This document shows positions 18,211-27,291 of a DNA stretch of 64,000 nucleotides, one piece after another. The translations under genes were made by a program, and so were the position numbers. Position 1 is the first letter of the stretch; each line of letters opens with the position of its first letter. The stretch spans positions 410,701 through 474,700 of the forward strand of contig JARWZZ010000015.1 in assembly GCA_029866125.1 (NCBI GenBank), read 5' to 3'. The DNA is from Limnobacter sp. Lineage in GTDB: Bacteria > Pseudomonadota > Gammaproteobacteria > Burkholderiales > Burkholderiaceae_B. The notes beneath the pieces were generated by a model. The model was given only the letters and a program-made list of their open reading frames with translations. It was not told the DNA's origin and searched no databases.

Positions 18211-19184
18211 AGGGGCGCATGGTGAGGGGCGGCCTATTTAACTTTGTAGGCATTTTAATTGCAGCCATTTTTGCGATTTGGGCGTTGGATTGGGCCGTGT
18301 GGTCTGCCGTGTTTGAGCCCAGCTTGCAAGCATGCAAAGCGGCCGCAGGCGAAGGGGCTTGCTGGGGTGTTGTCGCTGAAAAATGGAGGCTGATTTTATT
18401 TGGTCGCTACCCCGCCGAGCAGATTTGGAGGCCTATTACACTGACTGTAATTTGGACTTTGCTGCTGTGGGCAACAGTAGCCGGCCACCTTAAACCCAAA
18501 GTGGCCCTGCCCGTATGGCTTGTGTGGGTGCCTGCTGCGTGGCTGATGATGAGCGCTGCACCCACCAACTTGTGGGGCGGTTTGCCTTTGACTTTAATGA
18601 TCAGTTGTTTGGGCATTGCATTGGCATTTCCACTTGGGGTGTTGCTGGCTTTGGGCCGGCGTTCAGAAAGCCGGTGGATCAGCACCCCATGCGTCATTTA
18701 CATCGAAACACTGAGGGCTTTGCCTTTGGTTTCTATCCTTTTCTTGGCTGCGTTTGTGCTGCCCTTGGTGTTACCCGCCGCCTTGGTTGGCGACAGTAAA
18801 GATTTGTTGGCGCGGGTGATTGTAACCATCGCATTTTTCTCGGCTGCGTATCAAGCCGAGGTGATTCGTGGGGGCTTGCAAACCCTGTCCAATGGGCAAT
18901 CACAGGCAGCCAAGGCGTTGGGGCTGCGGTGGGATCAAACTCAATGGAATGTTGTATTGCCACAAGCCATCAAGGCTTGTTTGCCAGGTTTAACCAACAG
19001 CTTTATTACGCTTTTCAAAGAGTGCTCATTGGTGACTGTGGTCAGTTTGTTTGAGTTGACCGGGGCGCTTGGTTTGGCCCTCAGTGGCGACGTGCAGTGG
19101 CGGCAGTACTACCTTGAAGGTTACCTGTTTATTGCCGGGGTGTATTGGGTGTACTGTTATGGCTTAAGCCGATACGCAAAATGA
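18207..19184 (+). CDS. Amino-acid ABC transporter permease (AapM-like)
   Basis: A 325-residue second permease, presumably pairing with the preceding one. Eight or so hydrophobic helices are visible. The conserved permease core is LPLTLMISCLGIALAFPLGV, ETLRALPLVSILFLAAFVLP and the EAA loop EVIRGGLQTLSNGQSQAAKALGL. I start it at the GTG (18207) that overlaps the previous TGA and is preceded by GAGG at 6 nt. The frame is open further upstream, but only inside the other permease gene. No ATP-binding subunit gene follows: the next gene is a lipase-like protein. Confidence 0.88.
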   Translation: MKGRMVRGGLFNFVGILIAAIFAIWALDWAVWSAVFEPSLQACKAAAGEGACWGVVAEKWRLILFGRYPAEQIWRPITLTVIWTLLLWATVAGHLKPKVALPVWLVWVPAAWLMMSAAPTNLWGGLPLTLMISCLGIALAFPLGVLLALGRRSESRWISTPCVIYIETLRALPLVSILFLAAFVLPLVLPAALVGDSKDLLARVIVTIAFFSAAYQAEVIRGGLQTLSNGQSQAAKALGLRWDQTQWNVVLPQAIKACLPGLTNSFITLFKECSLVTVVSLFELTGALGLALSGDVQWRQYYLEGYLFIAGVYWVYCYGLSRYAK

Positions 19185-19292
19185 AAAGCCAGTGTTTAGA
19201 AGCAGAATTCGAGAGATTGCACTTGCGATTTAAGTGCACAACTGTACACTAATGCGAATAAAGTAATGCATCAATCACACCCGGAGGGAATC

Positions 19293-20678
19293 ATGGGTAA
19301 GTCGGGCGACAAATCAACTCCAAGCAAAGCAACTCCAAGCAGTTCAGCTCCAAAGAAGTCATTGGGCAAATATTCAGACGAAACCATTGGCAAAGTGGCG
19401 GGTAGTTTGCGCTTGGCGGGTGACACATTTGAGCAGGCTACAAGCCGTGTGCATGAGTTTCACCGCGCGGTCAGCGACATGCCATTCAAAGCAGTTGGGG
19501 TGGCCACAGTGTCTGCCAGTAAACCCATCGAAATGATTCACAACGAAGTCACCGACATCGTTTACGACGTGGTGAAAGACGCGGGTAAGGGCGTGTTTCG
19601 CGGTGCGGCATGGTTGTTGGAGCAAGCCACGCATTCCCTGGGTTCGGTCAACACCATGAACGAGGCCTTGGATGGTGAGTTGATGGAGCATGCCTTGCAT
19701 GCTGAAGCCCCCTTGCCGGTGGAAATGGAAAACAAGGTGAACCGTGGTTTGTCCATGTTCAACAGCGCTGTGAATGGTTTGATTGGTGACCATTTGGCTG
19801 CAACCCGCAACCCCATTTCTGTCAAAGCGGGTTTCTACCAAAAAGGCAAATTAATTGAGCTGACTGAAGATGGGCTCAAAAAGCAATTCCCACAGGCGCA
19901 AGCCAATTTGGTGGTGTTTGTGCATGGCTTGTGCGGCAATGAAGATGCGTGGTGGTTTTACTACCGCAAAGAAGACCCCATGACTTTGCCCTACGGCCTG
20001 AAGCTGGCCACCGCATTTGATGTGACGCCGCTGTACCTGCGCTATAACACGGGTTTAAGCTTTGAGTCCAATGCCCGCAACTTCAAACGCATGTTGAAAA
20101 AGGTGGTTAAGAATTGGCCTGTTGAAGTTAAAAATGTAACTTTGATTGGCCACAGCATGGGCGGTTTGGTCAGCCGCCGCGCGGTTGAAATGTTGGGTGC
20201 TGAAGACCAGGATTTGATCAGCGTGATTCGCGATGTGGTGTCTCTGGGTACCCCGCATGAAGGTTCGCCTTTGGCTCGCATTGCCGGGGCGGGTGAGGAT
20301 TTGCTCAGCAAGTTTGAGTTGACCAAGCCTTTGGGCAAAGTGTTGGGTGTGCGCTCCACGGGTATTCGTGGTTTGCAGAATGGTTTGGGTGCTTTGAAAA
20401 CCACCGATGGCCACAATGTGGGCTTCCATCTGTTTGGAGCAACCATGGCTGACTCAACCGGCAGTTGGATTAACGAAACGCTGGGTGACGGGCTGGTGCA
20501 AATGTCCTCGGCCTTGGCTGATGAGTCTGGCAAGGCCCAGCGTTTGGCCTTTGCCGCCAAGCACCACATGAATTTGCTGAATGATTCTGACATTTATGTG
20601 CAGCTGGAAGCGGTGATTCGCCAGTACCTGAAGCCAAAGCTTCAAATTGAAGGAAAGGATCTGCGAAAATTAAGCTAA
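19293..20678 (+). CDS. PGAP1/lipase-like alpha/beta hydrolase
   Basis: A 461-residue protein. Residues 1-170 are helical and charged without clear homology. The hydrolase domain follows: LVVFVHGLCGNEDAWW (oxyanion loop), nucleophile elbow GHSMGG with Ser288, then SLGTPHEGSPLARI. The histidine is probably in AAKHHMNLLND near the end. No signal peptide is visible. The ATG at 19293 is set by a strong CGGAGGG site; an ATG at 19266 lacks one. The TPHxGS motif after the elbow is typical of PGAP1-like lipases and of membrane-lipid acting esterases. The substrate is unknown. Confidence 0.83.
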   Translation: MGKSGDKSTPSKATPSSSAPKKSLGKYSDETIGKVAGSLRLAGDTFEQATSRVHEFHRAVSDMPFKAVGVATVSASKPIEMIHNEVTDIVYDVVKDAGKGVFRGAAWLLEQATHSLGSVNTMNEALDGELMEHALHAEAPLPVEMENKVNRGLSMFNSAVNGLIGDHLAATRNPISVKAGFYQKGKLIELTEDGLKKQFPQAQANLVVFVHGLCGNEDAWWFYYRKEDPMTLPYGLKLATAFDVTPLYLRYNTGLSFESNARNFKRMLKKVVKNWPVEVKNVTLIGHSMGGLVSRRAVEMLGAEDQDLISVIRDVVSLGTPHEGSPLARIAGAGEDLLSKFELTKPLGKVLGVRSTGIRGLQNGLGALKTTDGHNVGFHLFGATMADSTGSWINETLGDGLVQMSSALADESGKAQRLAFAAKHHMNLLNDSDIYVQLEAVIRQYLKPKLQIEGKDLRKLS

Positions 20679-20744
20679 TGCTTTGGGGGTTTGTGGACGA
20701 TATTAAAGGTGTGAGCAAACACAATGCACACTGAGGAGCACACC

Positions 20745-20942
20745 ATGAACCCGTCACAAAAAACCTTGCAAAGCTTGCGTCTTGAATTGGCACAAGTTAC
20801 AGAGCAGATTAAACATGTGAAGCCGTTTACGCCCACATGGCGGGAGTTGGAGCACCATCATTTGGAATTGGTGGATGATTTGTACTTTCAGCAGCACTTG
20901 TGCCTAGAAACACAGCACAAGCGCGAGAGTATTTACCATTAA
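20745..20942 (+). CDS. Small conserved-looking protein of unknown function
   Basis: A 65-residue, highly charged, probably all-helical protein. The pattern LRLELAQVTEQIKH followed by TWRELEHHHLELVDDLYFQ suggests two helices, perhaps a coiled-coil hairpin. The ATG at 20745 is preceded by GAGGAG at 6 nt, a much better start than 20724. It lies 66 bp after the lipase-like gene on the same strand and may share its transcript. It converges on the next gene with a 4-bp gap. I recognise no family. Confidence 0.6.
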   Translation: MNPSQKTLQSLRLELAQVTEQIKHVKPFTPTWRELEHHHLELVDDLYFQQHLCLETQHKRESIYH

Positions 20943-20946
20943 GGAT

Positions 20947-21516
20947 TTACCACTGAAACGGTGTGGCTTTCTGGCCCCGTTCCACCACACAGGCCCGCTG
21001 GCTTGTAAGTAAAAACTCAGCCAGCAAAGCGGCGTAGGTGTTTTTGTGTTTTTGGCTATTCATGTCAGTTTCAACCAAATTCGTTCCATAGTATTTCAAT
21101 GCGCGGTAGGCGGTTTCGCAATCCCGGCACCAAAAGTCACATTCCTCCAGTACTTGGCGTACGCCATCCTGAAAGCCCGAGCCAAAGTTCAGAAAGTCAT
21201 TGATGTTCATGCCGTCCAGCAGCGCGTTGCAAGAGTCCTCCAGCAAGGCATGGGCTTGCATGGGGTGGCGGGGCCGGTGTTGGAACAGGTGAATCAGGGT
21301 GGACAGGAGTTCTTCGGAAAGCTTCTCTGTGGGGCAACCGTACAGCAGCTCCACGCCGCTGAGGTCGATCAACAGCTGGATTGAAAAATCTCCGGTCACG
21401 TTGCGTGCAGTCAAGGCCCAACAGCAACCCAAGGTTTCGTAAAACACTTCCCGCTCGTAAGAGTTGGTTTTGTAACCTGTGGTGTACAGTGTTTTAAATG
21501 GAGCGCGAATGGTCAT
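20947..21516 (-). CDS. Hypothetical protein
   Basis: A 189-residue protein with no family I recognise and no signal peptide or membrane helix. It contains the motif FWCRDCE with a CxxC pair near residue 130, and LLDGMNINDFLNFGSGFQDGV before it. Cysteines are otherwise scattered (GCCWAL, YGCPTE). The ATG at 21516 follows AGGCAGGCAGC; the frame extends to 21564 without a better start. Codon use and composition match the neighbours, which supports it being a real gene. Confidence 0.6.
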   Translation of the reverse strand: MTIRAPFKTLYTTGYKTNSYEREVFYETLGCCWALTARNVTGDFSIQLLIDLSGVELLYGCPTEKLSEELLSTLIHLFQHRPRHPMQAHALLEDSCNALLDGMNINDFLNFGSGFQDGVRQVLEECDFWCRDCETAYRALKYYGTNLVETDMNSQKHKNTYAALLAEFLLTSQRACVVERGQKATPFQW

Positions 21517-21646
21517 GCTGCCTGCCTGTGCGATTGCCCGAAGCCTTATCTTGAGCGCGGGCATGCAAAATTGGCATCACTGGGCAGGGGGGCTACCCGA
21601 TGGGGTTCCAACCCAATCGAGGTGACCCTCCTTTCTTGGCCCCAAT

Positions 21647-24600
21647 CTACTTATTGGTCCGCATTTCCACCTTCAAAGCCACCCCTTCTTTGCCCACTTG
21701 GTCCGTTTCTACAGGTGCCCCCGCAACCGCGCGGTTTTCAGCCACCCCCGCAGCTTTCAGGCTGTTGAGCGTGAGGTTTTGCCGGGCCAGTGCTAGGCTT
21801 TTCAGTTGCTCCGCACTCACCACCTCGGCGTTTTGCAGCCTGTCTGCAAGCACTTTGTGTAGGCTTTGGCCCTTCAGTGCAGCCAATTCGGTACCCGACA
21901 CTTCACGCGGCTTTCTTAACAATTTATTCAGCTCGGAGAAGGCTTGGCCTGCAATGCTTTCCTTGCTTTGCCCCGGGTTGGCTTTGCGCGTGCCTTCCTT
22001 GAGTGCAGCCAGTTCAGATGCACCTAGGCGCTTTTCAAACAGGGCTTCCAGCGCCTTTTGAGTGTTGGGTGATTGCAGGGCCAGTGGGCCGGGGTCTTCC
22101 CCAGCTTGAAGCTTTTCGCCCATTTGAATGGCGACCGCCCGGCGCAGTTGCTGGGCTTGAATGGCTTTTTTGTCCTCTGCAGCCCAAGTGCCGCTGATTT
22201 CCAACTGCAGGTTGGGGCGTTTGCCCAAGGCTTGGCCCAGTTTGCTGAGGTTTTCCCGTTGGGGTGGGCTTAGGATTTTGGAGCCTGCGTCAAATGCAAT
22301 GGCTGCAAGGTCTTCACTCCCACTGCCAAACATGGAGCCCAAAGCACGGAAGGGGGATGTCACCACTTTGCTGACCAAGTTGCCCAAGGCTTTCCACACC
22401 AAGGCCCCGTAGCTAAACTGGGGGTCGTTCAGGCTGCCGGACACAGGCAGGCCAAGGTCGATGCGCCCGTCAGAATCTTCAAGCAGGGCAATCGCCAAAT
22501 CCAGCGGCAGGCTGATTGCATCCGGGCTGTTGATGCGGTCGCCCAGTGACAATTTGTCGATGATGACTTGGTTGTTGCTGTTCAGCTGCTGGTTCTGAAT
22601 GTTGTATTCCAAATTCAAGGACAGTTTGCCTGAATTGATTTTTCGCCCTGCAAAGGTGGCGGAATAAGGGGTCAGGGAAGTCATCTCCACATTGCGGAAT
22701 TTGACCTTGAGATCCATGAAACCAGTGGGGTCGAGCAGGTTAAGTTGGCCATCGGCAAGCGCCTCGCCAAACTGATCCACCTCGCCTTTGATTTTGACCA
22801 AGCTGCGGCTACCCGGCTTGTTGGAAATGCCGGTGACCATGCCGTTGAGGGTGTGGATGCGGGTGCCGAACGGCAAAATCAGGGATTCGTCCGCAAAATC
22901 CATCTCGCTGCTGGTGATGTTGAAGCGGTCGATGGCGAAGGCAAATTCCGGTTTGGCGTTTTTGCTGTCCGTCGCGGTTTTCGCGTCTTTTTGGTTTTGC
23001 TTGTTGTCTTGCTTGACCAGCAGGCGGCTGATGTTGGTGGATTTGTCCTTGGCAATCAGCAATTGGGTATCCAGCCCTGTCAGGTCAAGGCGGGAAATGC
23101 GCACGCCCTCGGGGCTGGCAGTCAATTGTGGTGCGCTTAGGCTCTTCCAAACAAGGAAAGGTTTGTTGCTGCTTTTCTGGCCTTTTTGGTCTTGCTCATT
23201 GAGCCGCAAATTGGCCAGCGCAAAGTTGCCCTGGTACTGGGTTTGGCTGGGTGTAAATGTCAGCTTCCCTTGGGTGGATGCGGTACCGTCCACCAACTCC
23301 AGTTTTACAAAATCAGCCATGAATGGGTTGGCCAACTTCAGCCCCAAATCTTGCACATTCAATGTAAGTTGGGTGCTGGCATCTGCTGGGGTAATTAGGC
23401 CGCTGGCCTCAACCTTTCCGCCACTTTCGATGTTTAAGCTGGCCTGCAAAGGCAGGGCGCGTGTTAAGTCTTGGGTAATGCCGCTGCTGCTGATTTGGAT
23501 GTTTTTAAGGCCCACTGCAAAGCCGGGCTTGATGCTGTCATCGGCATAATTGAGGCCCAAATTGTTCAGGTTGAACCTGGCCACTTCATAGGTCCATGGT
23601 TTGCTGGGTTTGGAGTCACTGGGCTTTGTGTCCACAGGCTTAGGCGATTCAGGCGGCACCCAGCCCTGCGCCAAAGCCTGCAAATTGATGGCCCCGCCAG
23701 CATCCCGCTTGACCATGATTTGGCCTGCATCTATATTCACTTCGCCCACTTTGGCATGTTGGCTTGGCAAATCCACTTCAATACTTTTGACTTGCAGCGA
23801 TTGCAAAGCAAGCGGTTTGGATTGCTGCGCATCCATCAACTCAAGCCCACTGAGTTGAATGCTTTCAAGGCTTAACAGCAGCTGGGTTAAATCAAAATTG
23901 CCGCTGTTGACTGCCAACTTATTCAGTGTGATTTCAGGCGAGGGGCCACCCGCATCGGGTTTGCCTGAAGGCTTAGCAGACAGGCGAAAATCACTCAAAC
24001 CCAGCTGGGCATTGCTAATTTGCACTGCGGGTTTTCCGTCGGGCATTTGCAACGCAAATTGGGTGGATAAATCCACTTTGCCTTTGGGTGTGCCGGTGGG
24101 GGTCAAGGGCGCAATCAAAGTGTCCAGCTTGGCCAAGTTCAAGTCTTTCAGGCTGAGGTCGCCCTTGATGTTCAGCTCTTTAAGCGCAATTTGCGCATTC
24201 AGTTTGAATTGCGCATCGAACGATGTTTTGGCGTCCAGCTCAAAAACCCCCGATTTGTCGGACCGGGTGGCCAAATCCTTCAGCTCAATGTTCAGGGGTT
24301 CAAAGGTGGTTTTAAAAACAGATTGTTGCCGCCTGTCTTCCACGCCCAGCTTGGCATTGCTGATTTGAAGGTGGTCAAGTATGAGGCTGGGCGGGTCGCT
24401 TTCGGGCTCGGGTTCTTTGGATTCAAAGGCTTTGATCAATGCGGTCCAATTCAACTCGTCATTGGGCAGTAGGGCCAAGTTCAAATCCAAACCATCCACG
24501 CGGATAGCGTCCAGCTCAATCACACCCTTGAATAGGGCGGTGCCTTTCAAATCCACATACAGCTCTTGGAATGACACCAGTTTTTCTTGCTCGGGGGTGC

Positions 24601-24826
24601 TGAGGCTGAGGTTGGGCAGCTTGACTTGCAGCTGGAAGTAATTGATCTCGGGTTTGCCCAGTGTGAGGGCATGCCCCGATTTTTCTCGAACAAGTTTTTG
24701 CGCCTGTGACTGAACAATGCTGGGCAAGGCCAGCAGCGCCAAGGTGAGCAAAAGTAGGACCACTCCCATGCTGATGAGTAGCTTTTTTGAACGCAACGCT
24801 TTCGTGATTGTGGAAGGCAGAGACAT
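21647..24826 (-). CDS. DUF748 (AsmA-like) envelope protein
   Basis: A 1059-residue protein with an N-terminal signal anchor (LLISMGVVLLLLTLALLALP, about residues 17-36) and a long periplasmic region. The repeated pattern of short amphipathic strands (LSLSTPEQEKLVSFQELYVDL, LDLNLALLPNDELNW) and the DUF748 block around RKINSGKLSLNLEYNIQNQQL are typical of AsmA-like lipid-bridge proteins that span the periplasm. The C-terminal part (FDAGSKILSPPQRENLSKLGQAL) resembles an OmpA-like peptidoglycan-associated fold. Ser-Lys-Pro-rich linkers occur mid-protein. It stands alone, with tRNA-Arg upstream of it on the same strand. Phospholipid transfer is inferred from family work. Confidence 0.85.
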   Translation of the reverse strand: MSLPSTITKALRSKKLLISMGVVLLLLTLALLALPSIVQSQAQKLVREKSGHALTLGKPEINYFQLQVKLPNLSLSTPEQEKLVSFQELYVDLKGTALFKGVIELDAIRVDGLDLNLALLPNDELNWTALIKAFESKEPEPESDPPSLILDHLQISNAKLGVEDRRQQSVFKTTFEPLNIELKDLATRSDKSGVFELDAKTSFDAQFKLNAQIALKELNIKGDLSLKDLNLAKLDTLIAPLTPTGTPKGKVDLSTQFALQMPDGKPAVQISNAQLGLSDFRLSAKPSGKPDAGGPSPEITLNKLAVNSGNFDLTQLLLSLESIQLSGLELMDAQQSKPLALQSLQVKSIEVDLPSQHAKVGEVNIDAGQIMVKRDAGGAINLQALAQGWVPPESPKPVDTKPSDSKPSKPWTYEVARFNLNNLGLNYADDSIKPGFAVGLKNIQISSSGITQDLTRALPLQASLNIESGGKVEASGLITPADASTQLTLNVQDLGLKLANPFMADFVKLELVDGTASTQGKLTFTPSQTQYQGNFALANLRLNEQDQKGQKSSNKPFLVWKSLSAPQLTASPEGVRISRLDLTGLDTQLLIAKDKSTNISRLLVKQDNKQNQKDAKTATDSKNAKPEFAFAIDRFNITSSEMDFADESLILPFGTRIHTLNGMVTGISNKPGSRSLVKIKGEVDQFGEALADGQLNLLDPTGFMDLKVKFRNVEMTSLTPYSATFAGRKINSGKLSLNLEYNIQNQQLNSNNQVIIDKLSLGDRINSPDAISLPLDLAIALLEDSDGRIDLGLPVSGSLNDPQFSYGALVWKALGNLVSKVVTSPFRALGSMFGSGSEDLAAIAFDAGSKILSPPQRENLSKLGQALGKRPNLQLEISGTWAAEDKKAIQAQQLRRAVAIQMGEKLQAGEDPGPLALQSPNTQKALEALFEKRLGASELAALKEGTRKANPGQSKESIAGQAFSELNKLLRKPREVSGTELAALKGQSLHKVLADRLQNAEVVSAEQLKSLALARQNLTLNSLKAAGVAENRAVAGAPVETDQVGKEGVALKVEMRTNK

Positions 24827-24968
24827 GGCAAATGGTTTTTTTAGAAAGTTTCACTGGCTCAGTGTCTAGTGTACATGGAGGGACACGCCAATGAGACCCA
24901 ATGAAAGGTCAACTGAGGAAACAGGCCGAGGACAAGGCAAAGCGAAGGTTGAATGGGGAGGGGAAGAG

Positions 24969-25043
24969 TGGTCCGCCCGTCAGGAATCGAACCTGAACCG
25001 CAGCCTTCGGAGGGCTGCATGATATCCATTTCACTACGGGCAG
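24969..25043 (-). tRNA. tRNA-Arg (anticodon CCG)
   Basis: On the minus strand the acceptor CTGCCCG pairs with CGGGCGG, with one G-U pair. The D-arm is GTGA...TCAT. The anticodon stem CAGCC/GGCTG holds loop CTCCGAA with anticodon CCG. The T-arm is TCAGG-TTCGATT-CCTGA. The discriminator is A and CCA is encoded (24969-24971). All arms fold, giving 75 nt. Confidence 0.95.
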
Positions 25044-25163
25044 AGGACTTGAATTGTAGCGTATCTGTGTGCTCCATATCAATGTGAGTGCCCCTTCCAC
25101 CTGTAATAGTGATGTTGGCGGCAGTTGACAACAGACTGAATTCCTCGCTAATCTGGTATCCAT

Positions 25164-26312
25164 ATGGATACTTACATGCATTGGTTTCTAAGGCAATTCG
25201 CTGCGCTGGCATTGTTCAGCGGGCAGGCATTGCTTTGTGCAACATCCTCTTTTGCACAGGTTCACATCGATGTGCCCTCGCGCGCGGTTATTCAATCCAC
25301 CATCTCTACGGTGGCCAATCAGCTGATGAAGGAAGTCCCGCCGCTGGAAAAGCCTTTCCACCTTAAGATTTGTATTTTTGACCTGCTCGGCCGGAGTGGG
25401 CCTGTGTTTTCGATTGCGCAGGATGTCGCCATCGAGGCCAAGAGATGGAATGTGCATGCGGAGTTGATTCCTTTTACCAATGAGTCGGTGGCGGCCAGTT
25501 CCTTTAAAATTGGGGCCTGTGATGCGGTGGGCATGTCCACCATGCGGGCCAAGCAGTTCAACTTTTTCATGGGCAGTTTTGATGCAGTGGGCGCCTTGAT
25601 GACTTACGCCGAGGTAAAAACTGCGATCAGCGCCTTGATGGGCAGCGACAAAATGTATGACCGTTCCATCAATCACCCTTACCAAATTGTGGGCATGGCG
25701 CCCTTGGGGGCGGCGTATGTGATGGTCAATGACAGGGCAATCAACTCGATTGAAAAAGCTGCGGGAAAGAAGGTTGCCGTCATGGAGTGGGATGCCAGTC
25801 AAGCCAAAATGATTCAGCAAATTGGTGCGCAACCCGTGGCCAGTGACATCACCAACTTTGCGCAAAAATTCAACAACGGGGTGGTGGATATTATTGCTGC
25901 CCCGGCTTTGGCTTATGGCCCGTTTGAGTTGTACCGGGGTTTGGGCACCAAAGGCGCTGTGTTTGATTTGCCTTTGATTAACGTGACTGGGTCTGCGGTA
26001 ATTAACCGGGGCAAGTTTGAAAAGGAAATTCCCGACTTGGATGACAAGATCAAGAAGTTACGCAAGTTTGGTTTGCGCTTTCTGGATCAAGGCATTGAGG
26101 TAATCAAAAAACTGGACACCGCTTTGCCAAAACGATACTGGCTGGAGTTGGCCCCAGATGAAAAAATCAAATACACCCGGATGATGGATTCAGCACGTGC
26201 GCAACTCACACAGGAGGGTATTTATCATCCCGACATGATTAAATTCCTGCTGAGGGTGAGATGCAAACACACCCCCACTTTGGCGGAATGCAGCGGCTTG
26301 GAGGCGCGCTGA
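25164..26312 (+). CDS. AdeT-like periplasmic solute-binding protein (TRAP-related)
   Basis: A 382-residue exported protein; the signal peptide ends near SSFAQ. It contains KICIFDLLGRSGPVFSIAQDVAIEAKRW, then GACDAVGMSTMRAKQFNFFMGSFDAVGAL and VVDIIAAPALAYGPFELYRGLG. This matches the family annotated as putative solute-binding or AdeT1/2-type proteins, once linked to aminoglycoside efflux but structurally like TRAP-transporter binding proteins. A second member lies at 42163-43242 with the same core motifs. No TRAP membrane subunits are nearby. The start is uncertain, since neither 25164 nor 25176 has a good ribosome site. Confidence 0.8.
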   Translation: MDTYMHWFLRQFAALALFSGQALLCATSSFAQVHIDVPSRAVIQSTISTVANQLMKEVPPLEKPFHLKICIFDLLGRSGPVFSIAQDVAIEAKRWNVHAELIPFTNESVAASSFKIGACDAVGMSTMRAKQFNFFMGSFDAVGALMTYAEVKTAISALMGSDKMYDRSINHPYQIVGMAPLGAAYVMVNDRAINSIEKAAGKKVAVMEWDASQAKMIQQIGAQPVASDITNFAQKFNNGVVDIIAAPALAYGPFELYRGLGTKGAVFDLPLINVTGSAVINRGKFEKEIPDLDDKIKKLRKFGLRFLDQGIEVIKKLDTALPKRYWLELAPDEKIKYTRMMDSARAQLTQEGIYHPDMIKFLLRVRCKHTPTLAECSGLEAR

Positions 26313-26322
26313 TTGATTGGCC

Positions 26323-27174
26323 TCAGTGAGAGACCGCAAACACCAGCGTAAAAAAGTCACTTTCGAATGTTTCATCCTTGGCAAGCTTAATCACGGTGCC
26401 CCTCAACATCCAGTCACCCCGCGCGTCAATCGGAACGGAAACCATTCCCTTCGAGTTGGTCTTTAACCAGCCCCTTTGCCCATTTGCACTGCCAACCCAC
26501 TGCACCGGATGACCTGCCAGCGGTTTGCCGCGGTGGAGCAATACAAACTGGGCCGCTTTTCCCCGCTTTAACTGCTGCTCGGGCAGTGCAGACACAATTT
26601 CTGTGTGTTGTCCGATCTGCTTGCTGGGCTGGTTACTTAGGGTACCCCCCAGTTCTACCCGCGCAATTTTGGTGTAGTTTTCCTTCCAGATCATGCCCTT
26701 GGACTGCATGTAGGCCCACGCTTTGCGCACTTTGGCGTTGGCGGCAATGTCGTCCAAGTAAGGCGCCACTTTTTCCAGATCCAACTCAATGTACTCACGT
26801 TCCAGCTTGATGGTGCAAAATGTAGGGACTTTACTAGGTTGCGTTCTTGGGTTGGTCATCGGTTCAGGGTCAATTGCAATTTGAAACCCCAACACCGGGT
26901 TGTGTTGTAAGTCGTGAGCCACAGGTTGATTGACCTGCGCGCACTGAATTGTCTCGATTCGGTCTTTCGGGGTCAGAAAATCTGGGCGAGGAAAAAAGTC
27001 GCCAGTACCCGGCAACAGCACCATCGCATTGGGTAAACCCGTGTCGCCCGCACTCACGGTGTGGCGAGGCATCAACCAAGTGTCATGCGCAAAGCAGTGA
27101 ATTGGCAGACCTAGAGTAACCACAACTATAAATATTAATCGCGATGAAACTTTGTGCGATAAATAATGTCTCAT
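26323..27174 (-). CDS. DUF4198-like exported protein
   Basis: A protein of about 283 residues with a Sec signal peptide ending CFAHDTWLMP. The HDTWLMP opening, VSAGDT, and the late block GKPLAGHPVQWVGSANGQRGWLKTNSKGMVSVPIDARGDWMLRG are typical of DUF4198, a beta-rich family found with metal transport and TonB systems. The start at 27174 gives the cleanest signal peptide; an ATG at 27219 is possible, and neither has a strong site. It is convergent with the preceding gene (10-bp gap) and divergent from the DUF4331 gene. A role in binding a metal or an oxyanion is speculation. Confidence 0.75.
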   Translation of the reverse strand: MRHYLSHKVSSRLIFIVVVTLGLPIHCFAHDTWLMPRHTVSAGDTGLPNAMVLLPGTGDFFPRPDFLTPKDRIETIQCAQVNQPVAHDLQHNPVLGFQIAIDPEPMTNPRTQPSKVPTFCTIKLEREYIELDLEKVAPYLDDIAANAKVRKAWAYMQSKGMIWKENYTKIARVELGGTLSNQPSKQIGQHTEIVSALPEQQLKRGKAAQFVLLHRGKPLAGHPVQWVGSANGQRGWLKTNSKGMVSVPIDARGDWMLRGTVIKLAKDETFESDFFTLVFAVSH

Positions 27175-27291
27175 AAAGGTTATCGAAATAAGTAACAAAG
27201 ATAACGAGTGTAATCCCATTCGGACAGTCAGGAGTGGGATCTTTCGATGTGAGGGCTTGCCGCAGTCAAGCAAGTTGAGGAGAAGTACAAA

